Assembly: GCA_041753075.1 (NCBI GenBank)
Contig: JBGSVE010000005.1
Location: forward strand, 1-19,778
Length of the DNA: 19,778 nt
Reading direction: 5' to 3'
Origin: UBA6163 sp041753075
Lineage (GTDB): Bacteria; Planctomycetota; Planctomycetia; Pirellulales; Pirellulaceae
A program made the translations under genes and the position numbers. The notes beneath the pieces were generated by a model. The model ran no database searches, was not told where the DNA came from, and was given only the letters and a program-made list of their open reading frames with translations. Shown here one piece after another: positions 1 to 8,920 of the stretch (the first letter of the stretch is position 1; every line of letters begins with the position of its first letter).

Positions 1-3
1 TGC

Positions 4-20
4 GGCTGGAAGCCCCAGCC
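4..20 (-). terminator. Hairpin downstream of the response regulator gene
   Basis: Arms GGCTGG (4-9) and CCAGCC (15-20) form a 6-bp GC-rich stem with a 5-nt loop, 19 nt past the TAG stop of the response regulator on the minus strand. The position fits a terminator for the kinase/regulator operon. A following T-run cannot be checked because the window ends 3 nt later. Confidence 0.35.
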
Positions 21-39
21 ACTTTGTCTTCACTCGATC

Positions 40-1443
40 CTAGCCCGCGAGCTTTCTTTCTTCGGCGCTGTTGAGTTTGTTGTAAAGCGTCTTCAAACTG
101 ACGCCCAACTGCTCCGCCGCAGCTGGCTTGTTGCCATCGTGCCGCTGGATCGCTTGCTCGATCGCCATCAATTCCATCTCGCGCAAACTCATTGGCCCAG
201 ACTCGCGCAATTCCTTGCGCAGTTGGCGTTGGCCAAAGTGGCTGGGCAAATGTTCCGGTCGAACCGGCAGTTTGTCACACAATATCGCCGCATGTTCGAG
301 CACATTGGCAAGCTCGCGAACATTACCCGGCCAAACGTGGGCGCGCAATAATTGTCGCGTCGCCGGGTCAATCAATTCCTCATTCGCACCGGCCTCGGGT
401 CGATGGCGACGAATCAAATGATTGGCAAGCGAGTCAATATCCGTGACCCGTTCACGCAACGATGGAATGCGAATCTCAAACGTGTTGATGCGGAACATCA
501 AATCTTCGCGAAACGATCCCGTCTCGACCATCTTCTCGAGATCGCGGTGCGTCGCGCAGACAATCCGAACATCAACATGCAAGGTTTGGTTATCGCCCAC
601 GCGGCGAATGTCACCCGTCTCGAGCACACGCAACAACTTCGCCTGCATCGACAATGGCAACTCGCCGATTTCGTCCAAGAACACGGTCCCGCCGCTGGCG
701 ACTTCAAACAATCCAACGCGCGCCGAATCGGCTCCGGTAAAAGCACCGCGACAATGGCCGAACAGTTCGCTTTCGATCAATTGTTCAGGCAGTGCACCGC
801 AATTGATCGCCACGTAGGGTTGGTCGGCGCGGCGGCTGTGCGTATGGACCGCCTTGGCAACTAATTCCTTGCCGCAGCCGGTCTCGCCACGAATCAATAC
901 CGAGCTGTCCGTCGGTGCGACGCGCTCGACCAAGCGGCGAACATTCTGCATCGCCGGATGGTCGCCGATCAATTGGTTATCGCCCTCGGCGCGACGAACG
1001 CGATGTTGTAGCGCCGTCAATTGTTTCTTCAATTGTCGTCGCTCGGCAACACGCCCCAAGACGTTGGCGATTTCGGTCAAGCGGGTTGGCTTCGTCAAGT
1101 ATGCAAATACCTGATGACCGATTGCCTCGATGGCCGTTTCGGCGCTGGGGTTGCCGGTCATGATGATCGCTTCGATATCGGGATATCGCTCTTTCGCGGC
1201 CTTGATGACTTCGATACCGCTCATCCCCGGCATTTGCAGATCAACAAACACGCAATCAAAAGGTTCTTTCTCGAGTGCGGCGACGGCGGTGAATCCATCG
1301 GGACAAACCGTGACCGTGTGACCCCAACGCGTCATTTCGCTGCGCATCAATTGCTGGATATGCTGCTCATCATCGGCGAACAGAATATGGATGCGATTGG
1401 CGATCGGTGTTTTGGCTTCTTTAGGCGACTCGGAGCGGCTCAT
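40..1443 (-). CDS. Sigma-54-dependent response regulator, NtrC family
   Basis: Transcriptional activator of sigma-54 RNA polymerase, 467 aa from the chosen ATG at 1443. The domains are in the usual NtrC order. A receiver domain (about 17-135) has the acidic pocket FADDE, phospho-acceptor Asp68 in FVDLQMPG and Lys118 in TKP. An AAA+ domain (about 158-385) has Walker A GETGCGKE (186-193), the sigma-54 contact loop GAFTGA (233-238) and Walker B VFLDEI (254-259). A C-terminal FIS-type helix-turn-helix lies at about 420-460 (AAAEQLGVSLKTLYNKL). An upstream in-frame start at 1548 exists, but ATG 1443 is preceded by GGGAAG at suitable spacing and removes a non-conserved 35-residue leader. The gene overlaps the 3' end of the upstream kinase by 23 nt, so the two are probably translationally coupled cognate partners. 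All key activator residues are present. The regulated genes cannot be told from this window. Confidence 0.95.
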   Translation of the reverse strand: MSRSESPKEAKTPIANRIHILFADDEQHIQQLMRSEMTRWGHTVTVCPDGFTAVAALEKEPFDCVFVDLQMPGMSGIEVIKAAKERYPDIEAIIMTGNPSAETAIEAIGHQVFAYLTKPTRLTEIANVLGRVAERRQLKKQLTALQHRVRRAEGDNQLIGDHPAMQNVRRLVERVAPTDSSVLIRGETGCGKELVAKAVHTHSRRADQPYVAINCGALPEQLIESELFGHCRGAFTGADSARVGLFEVASGGTVFLDEIGELPLSMQAKLLRVLETGDIRRVGDNQTLHVDVRIVCATHRDLEKMVETGSFREDLMFRINTFEIRIPSLRERVTDIDSLANHLIRRHRPEAGANEELIDPATRQLLRAHVWPGNVRELANVLEHAAILCDKLPVRPEHLPSHFGQRQLRKELRESGPMSLREMELMAIEQAIQRHDGNKPAAAEQLGVSLKTLYNKLNSAEERKLAG

Positions 1444-3103
1444 ACAATTCTTCCCGGTAACGATTTCGATCGGTTGCTTTTTCAAATTCGGTGGACTGTT
1501 CCGCAGGGACTTCAAACTGCAGTTGCGACCCACAACCTGGACCGTCACTTCGCGCCGTCAATTTGCCGCCGTGCTGGTTGACGATACGGTGCGTGATACT
1601 CAACCCCAGCCCCGTCCCGGAGCCGTCGCGACGTCGTGTGAAAAATGGCTCGAACAAGTGTTCCAGCACTTCTTCGGTCATCCCACAACCATTGTCTTGG
1701 ACGCAGACGCGAACCCAAGCCGCTTCGCGAATTACGTACACATCGACCGCGCCCTCGGTGTCAACGCTTTCCAATGCATTGGTCAACAGATTCAATACGA
1801 CTTGGCGAATTTGTTGGCCGTTGATGTGCGCGGAGATCATGCCATCGATATGTGTCCGGATCGTTTTGCAGCGATATTGGCCGAGCGTGCGCACCATCGC
1901 GACCACGTCGTGAACCAGTGCACCGACATCGACTTGCGAACGTTCGACGTCGCCCAGGCGGCTGAAGTCAAGCAGCCGCTGCGTGATGCCCTTGCAACGA
2001 TAGGCTTGGTCTTGAACCAAGTGCAACGTTTGGCCAAGCGACTGCGCAACGTCCGCGGAAATCACTCGCAAGTCCGATTCGCCGTGGAGGACATCGTGCA
2101 GGCGTGACTCCAGCGCCTCGGAACTCATCGCAATCGCCGCCAACGGGTTGTTAATCTCGTGAGCCACACCGGCGGCCAGGAAGCCTACGCTGGCAAGCTG
2201 CTCGCGCTGAATCACCTCACGGCTGCGATCGCGCACTTGGCGGTCCAAGTCGGCGCGTTCGAGTTCGAGCATCGAGCAGGTTTGTTGAAACTGGTCGGTC
2301 ATTTGATTGACCACATTGGCCAACTCGCTCAATTCATCACACGTGCCCAAATCAATGTGGTGATCGTAGTGGCCCGCTGCAACCAATCTCGCCCCGTCAA
2401 CCAGCGTGCGAAACGGCTTCATCACGAGCGACCGGAACAACAACATCAACAGACCAAAAATCGATACCGCTGCGAACAGGCATGACCACGCGATGGCGAT
2501 CCCGGTGCGGTACTCGTTCTTGACGATTCCCGAATACTCCGCCATGCCTTGGTGCATCATGCCGGTTAGCTCGCCGACTTGATTGGCAAGCGAATCGAGT
2601 TGCCGCTGCATCATTGAGAATGATGATTCATCGCGATCGATGATGGGGCTGAGATGCGAGGCTTTGATTTTGTCGAGTTGAGCACGAATGCCGATCAGCA
2701 CTTCGGTCCGCTGACGCGGATCAACGAACAACGATTGGTCCTCGTCGCCACCGGCTAATAGTTGAACGTAACTATCCAGTGCCCGCTCGAACTCGCTGAG
2801 CGACGATTCGAAGCCAGCGGTCTCAAAATCGATTCGCGAAGCCCCGAACAGCGTCGGTTGTTCGAGCAAACGGTTCTCGTCGCGAAGTCGCCGCAACCGA
2901 TGGCCGGCGTCGCGAATCGATTCGGCGGACTGATTCAATTGAATGGTGTACGGAATTTCGGAGGCCCGGTGGCTGATCCCATTGGCCAGCCAACGATAGC
3001 TATAAAGCCCCCAGAACGCGCTCGTCGCCAGCACGATGACGACGGCCATCATCAGGCCGAGCACAACCGCTAATTTGGTACGAATGGACCGTCGCGAAAG
3101 CAC
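1421..3103 (-). CDS. Membrane-bound sensor histidine kinase (HAMP, HisKA, HATPase_c)
   Basis: Sensor kinase of the two-component pair, about 560 aa, in the inner membrane. From the GTG start the order is: a transmembrane helix at about 11-34; an extracytoplasmic sensor region of about 165 residues, mostly predicted helical, with no recognised ligand domain; a second transmembrane helix at about 202-225; a HAMP linker at about 227-279; an H-box with phospho-accepting His315 in AGVAHEINNPL; an N-box NLLTNA (438-443); a G1 box DNGCG (470-474); and a G2 box GTGLGL (496-501). A TTG start at 3172 is possible, but GTG 3103 has AGGA six nucleotides upstream and starts just before the first membrane helix, so I prefer it. 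The gene lies immediately upstream of, and overlaps, the NtrC-type regulator, its likely phosphotransfer partner. The four-helix-like sensor region resembles small-molecule sensor kinases in layout, but the signal is unknown. Confidence 0.94.
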   Translation of the reverse strand: MLSRRSIRTKLAVVLGLMMAVVIVLATSAFWGLYSYRWLANGISHRASEIPYTIQLNQSAESIRDAGHRLRRLRDENRLLEQPTLFGASRIDFETAGFESSLSEFERALDSYVQLLAGGDEDQSLFVDPRQRTEVLIGIRAQLDKIKASHLSPIIDRDESSFSMMQRQLDSLANQVGELTGMMHQGMAEYSGIVKNEYRTGIAIAWSCLFAAVSIFGLLMLLFRSLVMKPFRTLVDGARLVAAGHYDHHIDLGTCDELSELANVVNQMTDQFQQTCSMLELERADLDRQVRDRSREVIQREQLASVGFLAAGVAHEINNPLAAIAMSSEALESRLHDVLHGESDLRVISADVAQSLGQTLHLVQDQAYRCKGITQRLLDFSRLGDVERSQVDVGALVHDVVAMVRTLGQYRCKTIRTHIDGMISAHINGQQIRQVVLNLLTNALESVDTEGAVDVYVIREAAWVRVCVQDNGCGMTEEVLEHLFEPFFTRRRDGSGTGLGLSITHRIVNQHGGKLTARSDGPGCGSQLQFEVPAEQSTEFEKATDRNRYREELYEPLRVA

Positions 3104-3253
3104 GTCGATTCCTTTCTGGTGCTGGGGCAAGAGCGATAGGACGACGATAGAAAGTTGGCGAACATGTCGCAAGGCCGTTCGTCACCGGCGATCGGTCAGG
3201 GCAAGGGGAAAACGAGGCTCCCGCCGAACGATATTCCCAATGACTCAGCCGGA

Positions 3254-3293
3254 GCTTCGTCCTCCCAACGCTAAGATTAAAGCTGGACGAAGC
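3254..3293 (-). terminator. Stem-loop directly after the polyprenyl synthase stop codon
   Basis: A perfect 9-bp inverted repeat, GCTTCGTCC (3254-3262) and GGACGAAGC (3285-3293), encloses a 22-nt loop and begins 1 nt beyond the TAG stop of the synthase on the minus strand. Its place at the 3' end of the moaC/synthase unit suggests an RNA 3'-end structure or terminator. The loop is long and there is no T-tract, so intrinsic termination is uncertain. Confidence 0.35.
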
Positions 3294-3294
3294 A

Positions 3295-4365
3295 CTAGAA
3301 GGTCCGGTCGATGGCGAAGGTTGCTAGGTCGATCAGCGAACACTTGGCCGCCGATTCCGGTAAAACGCTGACCGCATCCCAGGCGACTTGGCGGTACTGC
3401 GAGGCCTCGCGCCGAGTGTAATCCTGCGCATCGCTGGCCGACAAATACGGCATCAATTGGCGATGGCGCTGGGCCGGATTGCCGCGCAAAATTGCCTCAA
3501 TCCGAACTCCATTTTGTGGCGTTGCGGTCTCCAGCAATCGCAACACCGGCAAGGTCCATTTGCCCTGCTCCAGATCGGTCCCGAGCGTCTTGCCGACCGT
3601 CGCTTCGTCGCCCCAAACGTCTAAATAATCGTCCGCAATCTGAAACGCGATCCCGAGAGCATCCCCGTAACCGCCCAGCGCCGTAATCTGGGTATCGGTG
3701 GCTCCGGCGAACGCCGCGCCCAAGCGACACGCCACACTGCACAGCTCGGCGGTCTTGCCACGGATCATTTCGATGTACGCGGCCAAGTCGAGATCCACTT
3801 GATTTCGCGCCAACACTTGCCGCAATTCGCCTTCGCAAACACGCCGTGCCGCTTCGCCGATCCATTCGCACGCCAAAGTCGAACCCGTCGACGCCGACAA
3901 TCGAAACGCTTGCGAAAACAGATAATCGCCTAACAGAATACTGGCATGTTCGCCCCAACCGGCGTTAATCGTTGGCACATGCCGCCGCGTTGTCGCCGAA
4001 TCGAGCACATCGTCGTGGATCAAGGTTGCGGTGTGGACCATTTCCAGCACCGCACCGAGGACTTCGTGATGGGCGTTGATGCCATCGGGTTTGATCGCCG
4101 CAGCGGACAACAACATCAGCGCCGGACGCAACCGTTTGCCGCCCAGTTGGACGCCATGGCGCAGCAGCGGTGCGAGCGACTCATATTGCGTTTGCAATTC
4201 GGCCTGTAGCCGCCGTTCGATTGCCGCCAGCGGTGCGAAGATCGGACCGTAAACGGCCAAGGCCGATCGGGTTGCCGGTGGCGGGGAAATCGTTTCTCCA
4301 GCCGTTTCGCAGGGGTTTGTTTTGTTGGAAATATCGGCAGCAACGGCAAGTGAAGTCGTTTCCAT
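3295..4365 (-). CDS. Trans-polyprenyl diphosphate synthase (IspA/IspB/IdsA family)
   Basis: Condenses isopentenyl diphosphate with an allylic diphosphate to make a linear trans-polyprenyl diphosphate, a precursor of quinone side chains, carotenoids or similar. The protein is 356 aa, close to the family's usual 300-350, with a roughly 35-residue Ser/Thr/Pro-containing N-terminal extension. Diagnostic motifs are GGKRLRP (75-81), the first aspartate-rich motif DDVLD (118-122) with following RR, and the second aspartate-rich motif DDYLD (245-249) followed by GK. The residue five positions before the first aspartate motif is a small Ala113, which in this family usually permits longer products than farnesyl diphosphate. 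Exact chain length cannot be assigned, so no gene symbol is given. The start is an ATG with a weak AGG eight nucleotides upstream. It lies 126 nt downstream of moaC on the same strand and may be co-transcribed with it. Confidence 0.94.
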   Translation of the reverse strand: METTSLAVAADISNKTNPCETAGETISPPPATRSALAVYGPIFAPLAAIERRLQAELQTQYESLAPLLRHGVQLGGKRLRPALMLLSAAAIKPDGINAHHEVLGAVLEMVHTATLIHDDVLDSATTRRHVPTINAGWGEHASILLGDYLFSQAFRLSASTGSTLACEWIGEAARRVCEGELRQVLARNQVDLDLAAYIEMIRGKTAELCSVACRLGAAFAGATDTQITALGGYGDALGIAFQIADDYLDVWGDEATVGKTLGTDLEQGKWTLPVLRLLETATPQNGVRIEAILRGNPAQRHRQLMPYLSASDAQDYTRREASQYRQVAWDAVSVLPESAAKCSLIDLATFAIDRTF

Positions 4366-4491
4366 ACTGGTAACCTGAGTGAATTAACCCAAATCATGCA
4401 AGACGGCTTGTCGCCATGAAATTGCATAGCGATAAAACCGGCCTGGATGGCGGTGAGATAACGGGCCCGACCAAGATAACGGCCAAATCGT

Positions 4492-4959
4492 TCATACGCC
4501 GGTAAAAGTGCCCGATTGGCCGCCCGTTTTCCTTAGCAATCGCACGTTTTCGATCTGCATTCCCCGGTCCACTGATTTGCACATATCGTAAATCGTCAAA
4601 CACGCCGTCATCACCCCGGCGAGCGCTTCCATTTCGACGCCAGTCCGCCCGGTCGAACGCACTTCGACCATACATTCAACCGCCACGTCATCGATATAGG
4701 CAAACTGGACCGCGACTGCTTCGACCGGAATCCCGTGGCACAGCGGGATCAACGCCGGAGTCATCTTGACGGCATTGATCGCCGCAATCCGCGCCACGCC
4801 AAGCACGTCGCCTTTGGCCGCTTGGCCTTGGCGGATCATTTGGTTTGTCGCCGGCTGCATCGTAATCCGACCGCCGGCAATCGCGGTCCGCACAGTGATC
4901 GGTTTGGGCGAAACGTCGACCATGTGTGCGTTGCCAAAGGAATCAAAATGGTTTGACAA
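4492..4959 (-). CDS. moaC: Cyclic pyranopterin monophosphate synthase MoaC
   Basis: Acts with MoaA in the first stage of molybdenum cofactor biosynthesis, converting the cyclic 8-oxo-GTP intermediate to cyclic pyranopterin monophosphate in the cytosol. Family signatures run through the whole protein: HFDSFGNAHMVDVS near the N terminus, LIPLCHGIP, EVRSTGRTGVEMEAL, TIYDMCKSVDRGM and LLRKTGGQSG at the end. Lys49, Asp125 and Lys128 of the 155-aa model correspond to the catalytic Lys/Asp/Lys positions of the E. coli enzyme. No ATG or GTG precedes the conserved region. Candidate starts are TTG at 4959, giving a typical MoaC N terminus, or TTG at 4998, adding 13 residues. Neither has a strong SD, and I prefer 4959. 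No moaA, moaB, moaD or moaE is nearby. The gene is divergent from metG. Confidence 0.95.
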   Translation of the reverse strand: MSNHFDSFGNAHMVDVSPKPITVRTAIAGGRITMQPATNQMIRQGQAAKGDVLGVARIAAINAVKMTPALIPLCHGIPVEAVAVQFAYIDDVAVECMVEVRSTGRTGVEMEALAGVMTACLTIYDMCKSVDRGMQIENVRLLRKTGGQSGTFTGV

Positions 4960-5059
4960 TCGATAGTTTCTCGCAACGCGTGGTGGAACAGTTTGCAAAC
5001 GTAATCTGCTTCGTTGCCCCGGTCTACCTCGATCATTGCGGCTGGCCTAAAATCCGCGC

Positions 5060-7096
5060 ATGTCAAAACGCCGTCTGCTGGTTACCAGCGCCTTACCCTA
5101 CGCCAACGGGCCGATTCATGTCGGCCACTTGGTCGAATATATCCAAACCGACATTTGGGTTCGGTTCCAGCGGTTGTGTGGCCACCGGGCTGTTTATGTT
5201 TGCGCCGACGATACCCACGGCACCGCGATCATGATTCGCGCCCGCAAGGAAGGCCGCAGCGAAGTTGAGCTGATTGCGGCAATGAGCGACGCCCACCAAA
5301 AAGATTTTGCGGGCTTCGATATCGTGTTCGACCATTACGGCAGCACGCACAGCAGCGAGAACCAACGCCTGTGCCACACGTTTTGGAAATCGCTGCGCAT
5401 CGCCGGCATGATTGCACAGCGGCCCGTGGCCCAGCTCTATGATCCCGAGGCCAAGACGTTCCTGGCCGATCGCTTCGTGCGCGGCACCTGTCCAAAATGT
5501 GCCAAGCCCAACCAACCGGGCGACAGTTGTTCGAATTGCGGTCACACCTACAGCCCCACCGACTTGGTCGATCCCAAGAGTACGCTCAGCGGTGCGACGC
5601 CGGAACTGCGCGAGGCGCTGCATCTGTTCGTGAAGCTCGAAATGCTGCACGACTTTTTGGCCAACTGGATCGCTGGTGGCGCGGTCCAGCCCGAGACGGC
5701 GAACTATCTTAAAGGTACGTTTCTGGCCGACGAGCTGCGTGATTGGGACGTCAGCCGACCGGCTCCGTACTTTGGTTTCGAGATTCCCGATTCACCGGGC
5801 AACTATTGGTACGTCTGGTTCGATGCACCGATTGGCTATGTCGCCAGCACGTCGCAGTGGTGCCAACTCAACGGCGAGTCGCTCGACGACTGGTGGAAAT
5901 CCGATGAATGCGAAATCCACCATTTCATCGGCAAAGACATCACGTACTTCCACACGTTGTTTTGGCCCGGCATGTTGCACACCGCGGGCTACAACCTGCC
6001 GACGCAAGTTCACATCCACGGGTTTTTGAACGTCAACGGCGAAAAGATGAGCAAGTCGACCGGCACGCTGATCGCTGCCGAAACGTATTTGCAACACGCC
6101 GATCCCCAGTGGCTGCGTTATTTCTACGCCTCGAAATTGACCCAGCGAATCGAAGACATCGATCTGGGGTTGGACGAGTTCGCCGACAAAATCAACAGCG
6201 ACTTGGTCGGCAAAGTCGTCAACCTAGCAAGTCGCGTCGGTAAGTTCGCCGGCGTCACCGGATTGTCGAAAGTCTATCCCGATGATGGTGGTTTGTTCGC
6301 CGCCGCCGCTGCCGCCGGTGATGAAATCGCCGCCGCGTACGATGCCGGCGACTTCTCCCGCGCGATGCGACGGATCATGGAGTTGGCTGATGCGGCGAAT
6401 CCGTTCGTCGAGCATGCACGGCCCTGGGACATGAAGAAAGATCCGCTGCGCGAAGCCGATTTGCGCGATGTTTGCACGATTGCGTTGAATCTGTTTCGTC
6501 AATTGGCAATTTATCTATCGCCGGTCTTGCCAAAATTGGCAATGCAATGCGGCGAACTACTGGGTGACCCGATCGTCGCTTGGCAACAAAGCCAACAACC
6601 GCTCTTGGGTCGCCCCGTGCAACCTTTCAAACGCATGATGGACCGAGTTCAAATCGAGGAGATTGGAAAAATGATCGACGACAGTAAAGATACCACCGCG
6701 ACCGCAGCACCGGCGACATCCACTTGGAACGATGGCGACGAGCCGCTCAAGGCCGAACCGCTCGCCGCCGAAATCTCGATTGATGATTTTGCCAAAGTCG
6801 ATTTGCGGATCGCCCGCGTACTCGCCGCCGAACATGTGCCCGAAGCGAACAAGCTGCTAAAGCTGACTCTCAGCCTTGGCGGCGACCATCAACGCCAAGT
6901 ATTCGCCGGAATCAAAGCGGCCTACGAACCGGAAAAACTTGTCGGTCGATTGGTCGTGATGGTGGCGAATCTGGCACCGCGAAAGATGCGTTTCGGAATG
7001 AGCGAAGGCATGGTCACCGCCGCCGGGCCGGGCGGTGCCGAGGTGTTTGTCTTGGCCGTCGATGACGGAGCCCAACCGGGCCAACGCGTCCATTAG
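5060..7096 (+). CDS. metG: Methionyl-tRNA synthetase
   Basis: Class I aminoacyl-tRNA synthetase charging tRNA-Met in the cytosol, 678 aa, the length of the E. coli-type dimeric enzyme. The N-terminal Rossmann domain starts with SALPYANGPIHVGH, containing the HIGH-type signature HVGH (20-23). A zinc knuckle with Cys144, Cys147, Cys157 and Cys160 (CPKC...CSNC) lies in the connective peptide. The KMSKS loop is exact at residues 329-333. The anticodon-binding helical region follows, and a C-terminal OB-fold tRNA-binding domain (about 573-678; VDLRIARV and RKMRFGMSEGM) is fused, joined by a Thr/Ala-rich linker at about 540-570. The ATG start has no recognisable SD. It is divergent from moaC and convergent with the unknown gene at 7237. 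Nothing appears missing. Confidence 0.98.
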   Translation: MSKRRLLVTSALPYANGPIHVGHLVEYIQTDIWVRFQRLCGHRAVYVCADDTHGTAIMIRARKEGRSEVELIAAMSDAHQKDFAGFDIVFDHYGSTHSSENQRLCHTFWKSLRIAGMIAQRPVAQLYDPEAKTFLADRFVRGTCPKCAKPNQPGDSCSNCGHTYSPTDLVDPKSTLSGATPELREALHLFVKLEMLHDFLANWIAGGAVQPETANYLKGTFLADELRDWDVSRPAPYFGFEIPDSPGNYWYVWFDAPIGYVASTSQWCQLNGESLDDWWKSDECEIHHFIGKDITYFHTLFWPGMLHTAGYNLPTQVHIHGFLNVNGEKMSKSTGTLIAAETYLQHADPQWLRYFYASKLTQRIEDIDLGLDEFADKINSDLVGKVVNLASRVGKFAGVTGLSKVYPDDGGLFAAAAAAGDEIAAAYDAGDFSRAMRRIMELADAANPFVEHARPWDMKKDPLREADLRDVCTIALNLFRQLAIYLSPVLPKLAMQCGELLGDPIVAWQQSQQPLLGRPVQPFKRMMDRVQIEEIGKMIDDSKDTTATAAPATSTWNDGDEPLKAEPLAAEISIDDFAKVDLRIARVLAAEHVPEANKLLKLTLSLGGDHQRQVFAGIKAAYEPEKLVGRLVVMVANLAPRKMRFGMSEGMVTAAGPGGAEVFVLAVDDGAQPGQRVH

Positions 7097-7205
7097 TGCT
7101 TGGTTCAGTCGCCAGGATTAGCGGCTGAGCGTTAGCCTTCACTGTCAAGAATCCGAACCCAGGGTGGCTGCTTGTTTGCCGCGCTCGCAAGACTTTACAA
7201 AATTG

Positions 7206-7238
7206 CCCAAACGGTTGGGGACAACCGTTCTACAATTT
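7206..7238 (-). repeat. Short intergenic hairpin repeat, copy 1
   Basis: The stem AACGGTTG (7210-7217) / CAACCGTT (7222-7229) has a 4-nt loop. It is flanked by an outer pair AAATTG-type / CAATTT. On the minus strand it begins inside the TAA stop of the gene at 7237 with AAATTGTAG. A second copy with a different but still complementary stem lies at 19489-19520. It sits between convergent genes and may act at transcript 3' ends. Confidence 0.5.
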
Positions 7239-8721
7239 ACGTCGTCGTTAATGACGTTGACACCGATCCGATACCCAGCGAGAGCGGCGGAACAATTGGG
7301 TTGGCGACCATTGTCGCCGCCGGGCGCTTGAATCCAAAGAAGCCGCGTCGCTGGATCACTTCGGCGACTTCGGCTGGCACATGCTCGGTCCAACTCATGT
7401 CGCCGGCCTGAATCAACCCTAATACCTCGCGTGAAAATGTTGTCAAGTGTTGCGGGTTGTAACTTTCCAATTGCTCGATGCACTGATTCTCCACCAAGTA
7501 TTCATATAACTTGCGAATCTCCGGTGCAATGCGCAGATTATCGACCGTGGTTAGCACACCGGTCGCACGATCCAATAGCGGGTAGATATAAAGCTTGAGA
7601 TCATTCTTGAACAGTCGACCAAACGACTCGAGAATGCCGCCATCAAGTTTGGTGTAAAATTTTTCATCGAACAAATCATGCAAACTGCCGGCACCCATGG
7701 TGATGGCAATCCTCTTTTTGGTATAACGAGCTAAGTACGCGGCCAGCCGGTAGTATTCGAAGTAGTCGGAGATCAGGACGGTCATTCCACAAGACGCCAA
7801 CACGTCGACTCGCGCCAAAAAGTCTCGCAGGTCAATGTCGCCGTTGGCCTGCAGATTTCGCATCGTGATTTCCGCGAGCGTCACGACTTGATCCGCTTCG
7901 ACGTCGGGTTCATCTTGGAATTTTGCGTGCGCGGCTCGCAACATATCAACGTTGACGTGCGTCAGCGGGCGGAAGCTGCCACGTTCGACCAGGATCGGTT
8001 TCTTGTAAAGCACCTCGGACGGTTGCAGCACTTCGCCTTTGGCCGAGAACATCGCCGCACCGCTGAGTCCCAACTGGACCAAACGCAGGCTCATTACGCG
8101 ATTATCGACGTGACGAAATCCAATGCCGGAGAATTCGATCATGTCAATTTCGATGCGCCGCGTGCTGAGGTTGTCCAACAGCGACTCAATCAATTGGTCA
8201 GGTTCATGATTGAGAAAAAACGCACCATATAACAGATTCACGCCGACCATACCGATGGCTTCTTGTTGCAGCGCATTCTCGGTATCAAGCATTCGCACGT
8301 GGATAATGATTTGGCTGTCTTGGTCGCGCGGGTGTGCTTGGAATTTAACACCCATCCAACCGTGGCAATCGTTGGTACCATGAAAATTACGCGCTGAGAC
8401 TGTGTCGGCGAAGGCAAAGAACGCCGTCGTATCGCCGCGGCTTTCACGCAATCGTTCGATGTTGAGGCTGTGTTCGTGGTCGAGCATATCTTCGAGACGT
8501 TGGCGACACACGTAACGATCGCACGCGCCGTAAATCGCATCACTGACCGCCATGTCGTAGGCTGACATACTTTTGGCTATCGTGCCGGCGGCACCGCCAA
8601 CACGAAAGAACCAACGGACGACTTCTTGTCCCGCACCGATTTCGGCGAAGGTTCCGTAGCGGCGGGGATCGAGGTTGACGGCGAGTGCTTTGCGCTCGGT
8701 ATTCGGTCGTTCGGAAGTCAT
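7237..8721 (-). CDS. Conserved cytosolic protein of unknown function (GAGQEV / GGAAGT motif family)
   Basis: A 494-aa protein without signal peptide or obvious membrane helix. Its N-terminal region carries a strongly patterned segment, YGTFAEIGAGQEV followed by FFRVGGAAGTIAKSMSAYD (about residues 22-56). I recognise this from a widespread but uncharacterised family seen in Bacteroidota and Planctomycetota. From memory, such proteins are often labelled 'TonB-dependent receptor' or 'nicotinate-nucleotide adenylyltransferase' in databases. Neither name fits: there is no export signal or beta-barrel pattern, and no HxGH nucleotidyltransferase motif is visible. The rest alternates hydrophobic strands and charged helices, as in a globular enzyme. 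In-frame starts upstream (8883, 8844) add residues without family character. ATG 8721 matches the expected family N terminus, with AGGA a little far upstream. It is convergent with metG and divergent from the acetyltransferase. I assign no function. Confidence 0.85.
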   Translation of the reverse strand: MTSERPNTERKALAVNLDPRRYGTFAEIGAGQEVVRWFFRVGGAAGTIAKSMSAYDMAVSDAIYGACDRYVCRQRLEDMLDHEHSLNIERLRESRGDTTAFFAFADTVSARNFHGTNDCHGWMGVKFQAHPRDQDSQIIIHVRMLDTENALQQEAIGMVGVNLLYGAFFLNHEPDQLIESLLDNLSTRRIEIDMIEFSGIGFRHVDNRVMSLRLVQLGLSGAAMFSAKGEVLQPSEVLYKKPILVERGSFRPLTHVNVDMLRAAHAKFQDEPDVEADQVVTLAEITMRNLQANGDIDLRDFLARVDVLASCGMTVLISDYFEYYRLAAYLARYTKKRIAITMGAGSLHDLFDEKFYTKLDGGILESFGRLFKNDLKLYIYPLLDRATGVLTTVDNLRIAPEIRKLYEYLVENQCIEQLESYNPQHLTTFSREVLGLIQAGDMSWTEHVPAEVAEVIQRRGFFGFKRPAATMVANPIVPPLSLGIGSVSTSLTTT

Positions 8722-8920
8722 GCCCAGAATATCCTGCCAGAGGTTGCGATGCGAGGATAAATCGGCGTTAGCCGATTTTGCCCGCAAAACGTTGCTCGCA
8801 GCGGTCCTCCGGTCCAGGCAATCCGCGTCAATATCGCAAAACATCCTAGCCGGTGCGCCCCTGGCAGCGTACAACCGCGACAACCAGCGCTTTTAGGTTA
8901 ACGTCGGTAAGGGCAAATAC

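Noticed and set aside
352..864. 170-codon plus-strand frame opposite the response regulator
   Set aside because: The minus strand encodes an intact AAA+ domain here; the antisense peptide has no family character.
1391..2107. 238-codon plus-strand frame opposite the kinase
   Set aside because: It is a shadow of the histidine kinase coding sequence, which has complete H, N and G boxes on the other strand.
4960..4998. MoaC extension to TTG 4998
   Set aside because: The 13 extra residues are not family-like and have no clear SD, although this start cannot be fully excluded.
5093..5650. 185-codon minus-strand frame opposite metG
   Set aside because: It is a shadow of the metG catalytic domain.
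7117..7136. Small GGCT/AGCC palindrome after metG
   Set aside because: A 4-bp stem is too weak to call, though its words resemble the region near 3245; not enough to define a repeat.
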